Below, piece by piece: positions 29,260 to 37,225 of a stretch of DNA of 64,000 nt. The stretch is from Streptacidiphilus rugosus AM-16 (GTDB taxonomy: Bacteria > Actinomycetota > Actinomycetes > Streptomycetales > Streptomycetaceae), in the NCBI RefSeq assembly GCF_000744655.1, contig NZ_JQMJ01000003.1:868001-932000 (forward strand), read 5' to 3'. The notes under the pieces are model-generated. The model was given only the letters and a program-made list of their open reading frames with translations, made no database searches and was not told the DNA's origin. A program made the translations under genes and the position numbers. The number at the start of each line of letters is the position of its first letter. Position 1 is the first letter of the stretch.

Positions 29260-29694
29260 TCAGATGTCCCTGACCCGCTTGTGGCTGGTCAGGCCCCAGA
29301 TGACGAAGATGTCGATGCCCATCATCACGATGGCCCACCAGGGGGAGTACGGCAGCCACAGGAACTGCGCGATCAGGCTGAGCGAGGCGATGACCACGCC
29401 GGACCACCGCGCCCACGTCTGGTCCGCCAGCAGCCCGGCGCCGACGACCACGGCGATGGCGCCCAGCGCGATGTGGACCCAGCCCCAGCCGGTCAGGTCG
29501 AACTGGTACACGTACTTCGGCGTCGCCACGTAGACCTTGTCCTTGGCGACCGCCGAGGCGCCCTGGAGGATGCCCAGGGTGCCGCTGATCAGCAGCAGCA
29601 CCGCCGCGAAGACCACGGCCCCGGCCGCCCAGCCGCCACCACCGGAGCCGGTACTGCCGCCGGAGACTCCGGGGTCGCTCGTTGTCGATGCCAT
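29260..29694 (-). CDS. DUF7144-type four-helix membrane protein
   Basis: 144 residues with AGGAGGG correctly placed before the ATG. A Gly/Ser-rich N-terminus precedes four membrane helices (about residues 22-42, 68-88, 93-112, 118-137). YVYQFDLTGWGWVHIALGA and the WLPYSPWWAIVMMGIDIFVIWGL ending are typical of this streptomycete family, which has no established function. It is convergent with the SulP gene. Confidence 0.8.
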   Translation of the reverse strand: MASTTSDPGVSGGSTGSGGGGWAAGAVVFAAVLLLISGTLGILQGASAVAKDKVYVATPKYVYQFDLTGWGWVHIALGAIAVVVGAGLLADQTWARWSGVVIASLSLIAQFLWLPYSPWWAIVMMGIDIFVIWGLTSHKRVRDI

Positions 29695-29989
29695 GGGGCC
29701 CTCCTGGGTCGGAACGATCCCCGGAAATCGCCGAAGATCATATGCAAGTCAGCTTCACCCGGCCCCGTTCGCCCGGCGACCGGGATCCGCCGAACGGGTG
29801 AGCCGGGGGCGACTCCCGCGCCGACTGCTCCCCGGGCCGAACGCCCGCGCGCCGCCCGTTCGGCGCGCCGTCAACAGCCGTGCCGGGTACGGTGACCGAA
29901 CCGGGGGGACGGGAGAACCGAGGGAACGGCAGGACCCGGAGAACGGCAGAGGCAGAGGGGACGCGCGGACAGGAGAGGGCGAGGGGGCC

Positions 29990-31318
29990 ATGTCAGAGAC
30001 GGCGGGGCACAGGCCGCGGGTGCTGGCGCGGATCGCGCTGCTGTGTGCGGCGGCGGCCGTGGCCGCGGTCGTGTTCACCGGTCCGCACGGGCTGCTGGTG
30101 CTGTTCTGCGCCCTGGTCGCGCTGGCGGTCATGGCCGTCGGCGGCTGGTGGGCCATCGCCCACCGGGGCGTGCCGCGCGTCGTCGGCGCGGTGCTGGCCG
30201 TCGCCGCGCCGGTGGGCGTGGTCGTGCTGGCGGTCGTCTCCGAGGTGCTGCTGCTCGTCCTGCTCGCGCTCGTGCTGTGGCTGGCCGGTCTCGCCTGTGC
30301 GCGCTCCGCGCTGCGGGCGGCCCGGCCGCCCAGGCCGATGCCGGTGCGGGAGACCCCGCCGCCGCTGCGGCCGGTACTGATCATGAACCCGCGGTCCGGG
30401 GGCGGGAAGGTCGAACGCTTCGAACTGGTGCGTCGCGCCGAGGAGCTGGGCGCGCGGGTGGTGCTGCTCGACACCTCGGCGACGCAGGACGTCGCCGGGC
30501 TGGCCCGCCAGGCCGTCGCCGAGGGCGCCGACCTGCTCGGCGTGGCGGGCGGGGACGGCACCCAGGCCCTGGTGGCGGCGGTCGCGGCCGAGCACGACCT
30601 GCCGTTCCTGGTCGTCTCCGCCGGCACCCGCAACCACTTCGCCATGGACCTCGGCCTCGACCGCACCGACCCCGCCACCTGCCTGGACGCGCTCCGCGAC
30701 GGCGTCGAACTCGACGTGGACCTGGGCCGGGTGGGCGACCTGCCCTTCGTCAACACGGTGTCCTTCGGCGCCTACGCGCAGATCGTGCAGAGCCCGCAGT
30801 ACCGCGACGCCAAGGCCGTCACCGCCCTGGACGCCCTGCCCGAGCTGCTGGTGGGCGACGGCGGCCCGCGCCTGACCGTGCACGCGGGCGGGCACCGCCT
30901 GGACGCGCCGCAGGCGCTGCTGGTCAGCAACAACACCTATGCCGCGCCCGACCCGATCAGCCTGGGGCGCCGCCCCCGGCTGGACCGCGGCGTCCTGGGC
31001 GTCCTCGGCATCCGGGTCGACGGCGCCGCACAGGCCGCGGAGCTGGCGCTGCGCGGCGCGCGGGCCACCGGTCTCACCGTGCTGTCGGCCCGCAGGGTCA
31101 CCGTGCACGCCGACGCCGCGGAGATCCCCGTCGCGGTGGACGGCGAGGCGCTGAACCTGCCGACCCCGGTCGTCTGCACGCTCGCCGTCCACGCCCTCCG
31201 GGTCCGCGTCCCGCGCGACCGCCCCGGGGCCGACCCCCTTCCGCAGGATCTCGGACCACGCCTGGACTGGCACAACGTCGTCCGTCTCGCCTTCGCCCGT
31301 ACGGAGAACCACCCGTGA
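29990..31318 (+). CDS. Membrane-bound diacylglycerol-kinase-like protein
   Basis: 442 residues from an ATG at 29990 behind GAGGGGG. Four hydrophobic helices occupy residues 10-105. A lipid/diacylglycerol kinase catalytic domain follows (about 125-420) with IMNPRSGGGKVERFEL for nucleotide binding, GVAGGDGTQALVAAV (the GGDGT motif) and SAGTRNHFAMDLGL. The C-terminal lobe has PLPVAVDGE-like IPVAVDGEALNLP. Such enzymes phosphorylate a lipid alcohol. The stop codon overlaps the GTG of the next gene, a PAP2 phosphatase, so the pair is translationally coupled and could form a lipid phosphate on/off cycle. Confidence 0.88.
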   Translation: MSETAGHRPRVLARIALLCAAAAVAAVVFTGPHGLLVLFCALVALAVMAVGGWWAIAHRGVPRVVGAVLAVAAPVGVVVLAVVSEVLLLVLLALVLWLAGLACARSALRAARPPRPMPVRETPPPLRPVLIMNPRSGGGKVERFELVRRAEELGARVVLLDTSATQDVAGLARQAVAEGADLLGVAGGDGTQALVAAVAAEHDLPFLVVSAGTRNHFAMDLGLDRTDPATCLDALRDGVELDVDLGRVGDLPFVNTVSFGAYAQIVQSPQYRDAKAVTALDALPELLVGDGGPRLTVHAGGHRLDAPQALLVSNNTYAAPDPISLGRRPRLDRGVLGVLGIRVDGAAQAAELALRGARATGLTVLSARRVTVHADAAEIPVAVDGEALNLPTPVVCTLAVHALRVRVPRDRPGADPLPQDLGPRLDWHNVVRLAFARTENHP

Positions 31319-31863
31319 ACGACACGATCCTGCACGACCTCTCCGCGCTCGACGGCGCGCTGTACGCCGCCGTCGCCGCGACCGACACGCCCGCGCTCGA
31401 CGCGGGCCTGCGGAGGCTGTCCCGCGCCGCCAACCATTCGAAGATCAACCTGTCGATCGCGGCGGCCCTCGTGCTGGTCCCCGGCCGCTGCCGGCGCGCG
31501 GGCCTGGCGGGCGCCGCGGCGGTCGGCGTGGCCTCGCTCACCGCGAACCTGCTCGGCAAGGAACTGGTGCGCCGCCCGCGCCCCGACCGCGAGGCCGCGC
31601 AGGTGGCCGTGGACCGCCACGTCCCGATGCCCACCTCGGCGTCGTTCCCCTCCGGCCACACGGCGTCCGCGTTCGCGCTGGCCACGGCGGTCGGCGCGAT
31701 CCTCCCCGCCGCCGCGGCGCCGCTGGGCCTGCTGGCCTGCGCGGTGGGGTACTCGCGGGTGCACACCGGCGTCCACTACCCCGGCGACGTCGTCGCCGGG
31801 GCCCTGCTGGGAAGCACCTGCGCGACGGCGGTCCTGGCGGCAGGCCGGAAGCTGGCGCCCTAG
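31315..31863 (+). CDS. PAP2-superfamily lipid phosphatase
   Basis: 182 residues; the GTG start overlaps the previous stop in GTGA. All three PAP2 motifs are present: K-x6-RP (KELVRRPRP), PSGHTASA, and SRVHTGVHYPGDV matching SR-x5-H-x3-D. Three to four membrane helices surround the active site, which faces outward in this family. It removes phosphate from phosphatidic acid or polyprenyl phosphates. The upstream overlapping gene encodes a putative lipid kinase, which supports a lipid substrate. Confidence 0.88.
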   Translation: MNDTILHDLSALDGALYAAVAATDTPALDAGLRRLSRAANHSKINLSIAAALVLVPGRCRRAGLAGAAAVGVASLTANLLGKELVRRPRPDREAAQVAVDRHVPMPTSASFPSGHTASAFALATAVGAILPAAAAPLGLLACAVGYSRVHTGVHYPGDVVAGALLGSTCATAVLAAGRKLAP

Positions 31864-31948
31864 TCGGACGCTGCGCCGCCGGGGCCGCGGGTTCACCCCG
31901 ATGGCCGTTCGGCGTGACGCGCGCATCGGGCCGTGGTGAAGCTGGGGC

Positions 31949-33811
31949 ATGACGACGGACCAGATCTTCGCGGGCGTGGGCCTGATCGCGGTGCTCGCCG
32001 TCGGCTCGCAGGTGCTGGCGGCGCGGCTGCGGGTGCCGGGAATCATCGTGCTCCTCCCGGTGGGTTTCACCGCCGGCGCGCTCACCGACGTCGTCCACCC
32101 GGACAAGCTGCTCGGGGCCACGTTCTCGCCGCTGGTCTCGCTCGCGGTCGCGGTGATCCTGTACGACGCCGGGCTGGAGCTCGACGTGCGTCGGCTCACC
32201 GGCGACGCGCGGCGCACCGTGGTCCGGCTGATCTGGGTCGGCACCCTCGTCACCTGGCCGATCGTCGCCCTCGTCGCCGCTCCGCTGCTGGACATGTCCT
32301 CCCAGGCCGCGACGATGCTCGGGGTCGTCCTGATCGTCTCCGGGCCGACCGTCGTCGGCCCGCTGCTGAACTTCGTGCGGCCGCGGCCGGGGCTGCGCCG
32401 GATCCTGGTCTGGGAGGGATCGCTGATCGACGGGGTCGGCGGGGTGCTCGGCGCGCTGGTGTTCGCCGCGCTCCAGTCGGGCCACCGGGTGAGCTTCGGC
32501 TCCGCCGCGACGAACCTGCTCGCCAGCGCCGGGGTGGGCGTCGCGGGGGGTCTGCTCGGGGCGGTCGTGCTGTGGCTGCTGCTGCGCAGGCTCGGCCTCG
32601 GCGAGGTGCTCGGCACCACCGCGCAGCTCGCCGTGGTGATCGGCGTCGCCGCCGGCTGCGACCTGCTGCGCGACGACGCGGGCCTGATCGCGGCCATCAT
32701 CATGGGCGTCGCCGTGGCGACCCTGCCCGGCCTGGACCCGCTGGTCCGCAGGCCGTTCTTCGAGACCCTGGTGTCGCTGATCATCGGCGTGCTCTTCGTC
32801 TCGATCTCCGCGACGGTCACCCCGGCGTCGCTGCGCCACGTGGTCGGGCCGACGGTGCTGCTGACGGCCGTGCTGGTGCTGGTCGCCCGGCCGCTGGTGG
32901 TCCTGGTCTCGACGCTCGGCCGGGACCTGGACCGCCGCGAACGGGGTTTTCTCGGCTGGATGGCGCCGCGCGGCATCGTCGCGGCCTCGACCGCGTCCAC
33001 CTTCTCCGCCGCCCTCGCCGCCAAGGGGATCGCCGGCGCGGAACGGATCCTGCCGGCGACCTTCGTCGTGATCGTGACCACGGTGCTGGTCTACGGGCTC
33101 ACCGCGGTGCCGGTGGCCAGGCGTCTCGGTGTGACCGCGTCGCGGCGCTCCAGACCGCTCCTGGTCGGCGGCGACCGCTGGGTGGTCGACCTCGGGCTCG
33201 CCTTCCGCGCGGTGGGCCTGGACACGCTGATGTGGGCGGGCGATCCGGAGCAGCGGGAGCGGATCGCCGCCGCCGGACTCGAACTGGCGCCGGGTGAGCT
33301 GCTGGCCACCGCGACGGGGGAGGGCGCCGAGCTGGAGGGGATCACCGCCGTGCTGCTGCTGACCGGCGAGGACGACTTCAACGCTCTCGCGGCGACGCTG
33401 CTGCACACCGAGGAGGGCCCGGAGGTCTACCGGCTCGCCGAGCGTCAGGAGGGCAGCGGAGTGGTGGCGCCCTTCCTGAGCGGCGAGGTGCTCTTCCCGC
33501 CGGGGCTGACCGGCGAGGCCCTGGCCGGCCGTCACCGGGCGGGCGCCGCGATCGAGGTCAGGCCGTCGCCGTCGCCCTCGCTGCAGTCGGGGGCCGGGCC
33601 GGAGACCGAGCCGGTGACCGAGCCGGAGCCTGGGTACGAGCTGCTCTTCACGGTGGACGCGGCCGGGCGGCTGCGCCCGACCACCAACCGTGCCGCCCCC
33701 GCGCCGCCGCCCGCCGGTCACGTGATCACGCTCGGTCCGGTCAGTCCCTGGCCAGCTTCCCCAGATGCCGGTTCAGCGGCGCGCCCTGGGCCAGCACCGC
33801 GCCGATCGTGA
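31949..33811 (+). CDS. Cation:proton antiporter, CPA1/NhaP-like
   Basis: 620 residues with about 12 membrane helices up to residue 400. PVGFTAGALTDVVHPDKLLG, ILYDAGLELDVRRL, IVSGPTVVGPLL and WEGSLIDGVGGVLGALVF are the CPA1 marks; the last contains the acidic transport site (Asp in LIDGVGG). MAPRGIVAASTAS ends the core. The C-terminal 200 residues are soluble, include a Rossmann-like segment (RPLLVGGDRWVVDLGLAFRA...LMWAGDPEQRE) reminiscent of a TrkA-N-type control domain, and end in a Pro/Arg-rich tail. The final 70 bases overlap the convergent YihY gene. Confidence 0.9.
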   Translation: MTTDQIFAGVGLIAVLAVGSQVLAARLRVPGIIVLLPVGFTAGALTDVVHPDKLLGATFSPLVSLAVAVILYDAGLELDVRRLTGDARRTVVRLIWVGTLVTWPIVALVAAPLLDMSSQAATMLGVVLIVSGPTVVGPLLNFVRPRPGLRRILVWEGSLIDGVGGVLGALVFAALQSGHRVSFGSAATNLLASAGVGVAGGLLGAVVLWLLLRRLGLGEVLGTTAQLAVVIGVAAGCDLLRDDAGLIAAIIMGVAVATLPGLDPLVRRPFFETLVSLIIGVLFVSISATVTPASLRHVVGPTVLLTAVLVLVARPLVVLVSTLGRDLDRRERGFLGWMAPRGIVAASTASTFSAALAAKGIAGAERILPATFVVIVTTVLVYGLTAVPVARRLGVTASRRSRPLLVGGDRWVVDLGLAFRAVGLDTLMWAGDPEQRERIAAAGLELAPGELLATATGEGAELEGITAVLLLTGEDDFNALAATLLHTEEGPEVYRLAERQEGSGVVAPFLSGEVLFPPGLTGEALAGRHRAGAAIEVRPSPSPSLQSGAGPETEPVTEPEPGYELLFTVDAAGRLRPTTNRAAPAPPPAGHVITLGPVSPWPASPDAGSAARPGPAPRRS

Positions 33812-34622
33812 TCGAGAAGGTCACCGCCGCGCAGATGACGATCAGCCACGAGAGCAGCGCCAGTACCAGGCCGAGCGATCCGTAGCTGGACAGCGTGCGG
33901 TTCAGCGCGTGCGGCATGTAGACGTGCGAGACGACCGACAGCACGCTGACGCAGAGCGAGCCGAGGACCGCGCCGGGGAGCAGCGGAAGCCAGTTCACCT
34001 TCGAGCCGCCCAGCAGCAGGTGCTGGGTCCACCACCAGATGGCCACGCCCAGGACGAAGCCGAGCGGAAACCCCAGCCAGCCGCCCGCCCCGAAGCCGTT
34101 CCGCACCGGGCCCTGCAGGACGAAGACGGCGAGCAGCATGATCAGCCAGGCCAGCCAGCGCCACGGCGAGATCCTGGTCGTCGCCTTCGGCAGCCGCCAG
34201 GCCCCGCGGCAGACCCTGGCCATGGCCCGGCTGAAGCTGGTCGCCGAGAGCAGCGCCATCACCAGGCCGATCACGCCGGTGGTCTGCAGCAGCTCCTTGC
34301 CCGCGTTCGCGTTGCCCGTCCCCAGCACCGACTCCAGCTGGTCCTTCGAGACGCCGGTGAGCCCGAAGAGGTTCTGGATCGACTCGATCAGCTGCTGGCG
34401 CACCGGCTGCGGTGCGAACGCGGCGAAGGCGAAGAACAGCGGCACCGTGGTCAGGAAGGCCTGGGCGGCCAGCCGGGTCGCCGAGTCGAGCAGGTTCTCC
34501 GTCGTCAGCCGGTTGATCAGGTCGGTCAGCAGCGGCAGGCGGCGCTGGGCCTCGTCGTAGCGCTCCTGCGCCCGTGCCTTGGCCCGCGCCAGGGAGGCCT
34601 TCCAGGCCGCGGTGTCCACCAC
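33741..34622 (-). CDS. YihY/BrkB-family inner membrane protein
   Basis: 293 residues from a GTG start. The family pattern is seen: a cytosolic N-terminal region ending in LTTENLLDSATRLAAQAFLTTVPLFFAFAAF, then about six membrane helices including LLSATSFSRAMARVCRGAWRLP and YGSLGLVLALLSWLIVICAAV. YihY was once called RNase BN by mistake. The family has no secure function, although BrkB relatives affect serum resistance. The stop codon lies inside the 3' end of the convergent antiporter gene. Confidence 0.87.
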   Translation of the reverse strand: MVDTAAWKASLARAKARAQERYDEAQRRLPLLTDLINRLTTENLLDSATRLAAQAFLTTVPLFFAFAAFAPQPVRQQLIESIQNLFGLTGVSKDQLESVLGTGNANAGKELLQTTGVIGLVMALLSATSFSRAMARVCRGAWRLPKATTRISPWRWLAWLIMLLAVFVLQGPVRNGFGAGGWLGFPLGFVLGVAIWWWTQHLLLGGSKVNWLPLLPGAVLGSLCVSVLSVVSHVYMPHALNRTLSSYGSLGLVLALLSWLIVICAAVTFSITIGAVLAQGAPLNRHLGKLARD

Positions 34623-34866
34623 GTCTCTCGCCTGCCTCTCTCCTCTGCCGCGCGGGAGGGTGCCGAACCAGTCAAGGTGCCATCCGTCCGGCGCGCGAGC
34701 GGGGCGTCACCCGGACGGCTCAGCGGGCCGGTGCTCCCGCCGGATTTTTCTTTGCCATCCCTTTGCAACCGGTCCCCGGGCCCCGTCGTCTCTCCGCCCG
34801 ATCTGAAACGCAGCCCGCCGCCGCACCCCCGGGTGCTCCGGCGGACCGAGCAGAGAGAAGCGGTAC

Positions 34867-35274
34867 ATGCGCAAGAGTGTTCTCGCCGTCGTCGCCCTGA
34901 CGTTCGCCGCCGTGTCGGCGACCGCCGGGCCCGCCTTCGCCGCGACCGGCGGCAGCAGGGGATCCGCGCCCAAGGCGGTGGCGACCGCGACCCCGACCTC
35001 CCCCGGCGGCACCGCGACGGCCACGCCGGAGCCGTCCGCGCCGGGGGCCAGCGCCACGCCGACCGCCGTGGCGACCGCGATGCCGTCGGCCGCGCCCTCG
35101 CGCCCCGGCCAGGTCGGCGCCGTGCCGTCGGGCGCCCCCGACACGGGCGTGCCCCCGGTCGCGGCCGGCGGCGGCACCGACCCGACGATGCTGGGCGCCG
35201 GTGTCGGCGGCGCGGTGGTCCTCGCCGGAGCGGGCGCGTTCGCGCTGCGCCGCCGGGCCAGGGCGCAGGGCTGA
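34867..35274 (+). CDS. Small surface protein with sortase-type sorting signal
   Basis: 135 residues. The signal peptide (MRKSVLAVVALTFAAVSATA, cut near AFA-A) is followed by a Pro/Thr/Ala/Ser-rich linker (residues 28-95). A C-terminal sorting signal then comes in order: APDTG (an LPxTG variant), a hydrophobic helix (LGAGVGGAVVLAGAGAFAL) and a basic tail (RRRARAQG). There is no other folded domain, so it may serve as a wall spacer or fibre. The sortase gene begins three bases after its stop, so this is very likely its substrate. Confidence 0.8.
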   Translation: MRKSVLAVVALTFAAVSATAGPAFAATGGSRGSAPKAVATATPTSPGGTATATPEPSAPGASATPTAVATAMPSAAPSRPGQVGAVPSGAPDTGVPPVAAGGGTDPTMLGAGVGGAVVLAGAGAFALRRRARAQG

Positions 35275-35277
35275 CCG

Positions 35278-35934
35278 TTGCGCGTGGTGACGCGAGCCGC
35301 CGTGGCGCTGGCGACGATGCTGGCCGTGGCCGGTCTGACCTCCGCCTGTGGGAGCGGGAGCAGCGGCGCGGTCGGCTCGGCGGGCCAGGGCGCGCAGATC
35401 GCCGGGACGCAGCCCGCCGCCGACAGCCCGGCGGCGGCCGCCGCCGGAGCGGTGACGGCTTCGCCGTTGGCGCGCTCGGCCCCGGTCCGGCTGCTGATCC
35501 CCAGCATCGGGGTGGACACCTCCGTCATGAGGCTCGGCCTGGCCGCGGACGGCACCGTCCAGGTGCCGCCCATCGCGGCGAACGCGCCGGCCGGCTGGTA
35601 CGACGGTTCGCCGACGCCGGGTCAGACCGGTCCCTCGGTGATCCTGGCGCACGTGACCGTGGGCCGGTACGGGAACGGGGTCTTCCTGCACCTCTCCCGG
35701 CTGAGGCCCGGTGACCGCATCACCGCCAGGCTGGCGGACGGTGCGTCCGCCGTGTTCTCGGTCGACCGGGTGCAGACCGTCCCCAAGGCGCAGTTCCCCA
35801 CCCGTGCCGTCTACGGGAACGTCGACCGGCCCGAGCTGCGTCTGATCACCTGCGGCGGCCCGCGCAACGGCTCGGGAGGCGGCTACCTCGACAACGTCGT
35901 GGTCTACGCCTCCCTGGTGTCCTCCGCACGGTAG
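35278..35934 (+). CDS. Class F-like sortase, lipoprotein-anchored
   Basis: 218 residues from a TTG start. The N-terminal hydrophobic stretch ends in the lipobox-like LTSAC, followed by a Gly/Ser/Ala spacer. The sortase barrel begins at PVRLLIPSIGVDTSVMRLGL. The catalytic His is in SVILAHVTVGRYG and the catalytic Cys in LRLITCGG. The family Tyr-x-Asp-Asn segment reads YLDNVVVYA. The gene is directly coupled to a small protein with an APDTG sorting signal. Class F sortases are actinobacterial and mostly unstudied. Confidence 0.88.
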   Translation: MRVVTRAAVALATMLAVAGLTSACGSGSSGAVGSAGQGAQIAGTQPAADSPAAAAAGAVTASPLARSAPVRLLIPSIGVDTSVMRLGLAADGTVQVPPIAANAPAGWYDGSPTPGQTGPSVILAHVTVGRYGNGVFLHLSRLRPGDRITARLADGASAVFSVDRVQTVPKAQFPTRAVYGNVDRPELRLITCGGPRNGSGGGYLDNVVVYASLVSSAR

Positions 35935-36022
35935 GCCGCCGACGCGGCGGGCGGTCTCCGGCTGCCTGCCGCGCGGCGACGCCGAGAGAACGTCCGAACC
36001 ACCCCGGTCAGCATGGAGAACG

Positions 36023-36526
36023 TTGAAACGGTCCCAGGAGAGCGCAGCCGCCGAGCTGTTCGCCGCCCTGTATCCGAGCCTCGCCGGGTGGTGCCGTCGT
36101 CTGGTCGACGACGACGGCACCGCCCACGAGGTCGCCTCGGAGGCGTTCGCGCGCCTGTGGGCGCGCTGGTCGTCGGTGGAGGAGCCGCGCGGCTTCCTCT
36201 ACGTGACGGCCGCCAACCTGGTGCGCGACCACTGGCGCAAGCTGGAGCGCGAACGCCGGGCCATGAGGCACGTCTCGGCGCAGGCCGCGCTGGACGCGGT
36301 CCAGTACGGCCGGAGCGCCGAGGCCGCCGTGCCGGTCAGACTGCTGGTCCAGTCGCTGCCCGAGCGGCTGCGCACGCCGGTCCTTCTCTACTACTACGCC
36401 GATCTGCCGATCAGGGAGGTGGCACTGCTGATGGGGCGCAGGGAAGGTACCGTCAAGGCCGATCTGCACGCGGCCAGGGAGCTGCTGCGGGCCAGGCTCG
36501 GGGGACACCTTGACCACACACATTGA
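36023..36526 (+). CDS. ECF-type RNA polymerase sigma factor
   Basis: 167 residues from a TTG with GGAG five bases upstream. Region 2 is ELFAALYPSLAGWCRRLV...HEVASEAFARLWARW...EEPRGFLYVTAANLVRDHWRK, with the RDHWRK DNA-melting element. Region 4 is LPERLRTPVLLYYYADLPIREVALLMGRREGTVKADLHAARELLR. There is no extended C-terminal domain. The stop lies 17 bases inside the next gene, a single-pass membrane protein that is the obvious candidate for its regulator. The promoters it recognises are unknown. Confidence 0.9.
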   Translation: MKRSQESAAAELFAALYPSLAGWCRRLVDDDGTAHEVASEAFARLWARWSSVEEPRGFLYVTAANLVRDHWRKLERERRAMRHVSAQAALDAVQYGRSAEAAVPVRLLVQSLPERLRTPVLLYYYADLPIREVALLMGRREGTVKADLHAARELLRARLGGHLDHTH

Positions 36527-37064
36527 CGATCCGCGCGAGGATCCGTACGACGGATCGGACGACGAGCTCCTCGTGCTGCTCCGCCCCGCCGTCTCGCCGC
36601 TGGCGCCGCCGCCCGGCGCGTTCGAGCGCGTGCGGCGCACCGCCGCGCGGCGGCGTCGACTCAGGGCGGTGGCCGGGGGCGGGCTGACGCTCGCCGTCGC
36701 CGCCGCGATCGCGGCCCCGGTGCTGCTGGCCACCGGCCCGACCCGGAGTGTCCCCGTGCTCCCGCTCGCCCCGCCGCCCGCAAGCTCGACCCACGACCGG
36801 CCGGCGCCGTCGGCGACCCCCGCGCCTTCGGTGTCGGCCCCCACCCCCGAGCCCCAGAGGCCCGTTCCCTCGGCCTCTCCCTCCGCGCCCGGCTCCGTGC
36901 TGTCCGGCCCGCCGAGCACCGCGACGTCGTCCGGTCGGCGACCGGTGCCGACCGCGACGCCCTCCGCGACCGCCACCCCGACACGGCAGCCGGGACCGAC
37001 CACGAGCGCCCACTCCGCGCGGCCCGGCGGCAGCGCCACCGCGGTGCCGGCGGCGACCCCGTAG
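36510..37064 (+). CDS. Single-pass membrane protein coupled to sigma factor; candidate anti-sigma
   Basis: 184 residues from a TTG that overlaps the sigma gene by 17 bases. The order is a cytosolic N-terminal segment (about residues 1-45, with PPGAFERVRRTAARRRRL), one membrane helix (about 50-72, GGGLTLAVAAAIAAPVLLA) and a long Pro/Ser/Thr tail outside. No zinc anti-sigma motif (HxxxCxxC) is seen. The gene order and topology fit an anti-sigma or co-regulator, but this is inference. Confidence 0.7.
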   Translation: MTTHIDDPREDPYDGSDDELLVLLRPAVSPLAPPPGAFERVRRTAARRRRLRAVAGGGLTLAVAAAIAAPVLLATGPTRSVPVLPLAPPPASSTHDRPAPSATPAPSVSAPTPEPQRPVPSASPSAPGSVLSGPPSTATSSGRRPVPTATPSATATPTRQPGPTTSAHSARPGGSATAVPAATP

Positions 37065-37097
37065 GGGCGCCGCCGCGCGTCTCTGACGTTCCTTCAC

Positions 37098-37132
37098 GAA
37101 GTCCCCCACGGCCCGGAGCCGTGGGGGACTTC
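37098..37132 (+). terminator. Strong terminator after sigma operon
   Basis: GAAGTCCCCCACGGC pairs perfectly with GCCGTGGGGGACTTC (15 bp, five-base loop), 33 bases after the stop of the membrane protein gene. Confidence 0.9.
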
Positions 37133-37147
37133 TCCGCGTCCGGCTCC

Positions 37148-37170
37148 TGTTGTAATAATGAGTGTCAACA
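37148..37170. promoter_or_regulatory. Candidate operator/promoter of diiron oxygenase operon
   Basis: TGTTGTAA and TGTCAACA form an imperfect inverted repeat (6 of 8 pairs) around TAATGAG. The stretch is strikingly AT-rich in a 72% GC-like background and includes TAATAAT, a good -10 match. It lies about 55 bases before the oxygenase start. TetR-type operators often look like this. Confidence 0.5.
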
Positions 37171-37225
37171 AGAGCTCCCGCTCGCCCCGCGCCCACGCGT
37201 TCGCGTCAGCAGTACGGAGGCCGCC

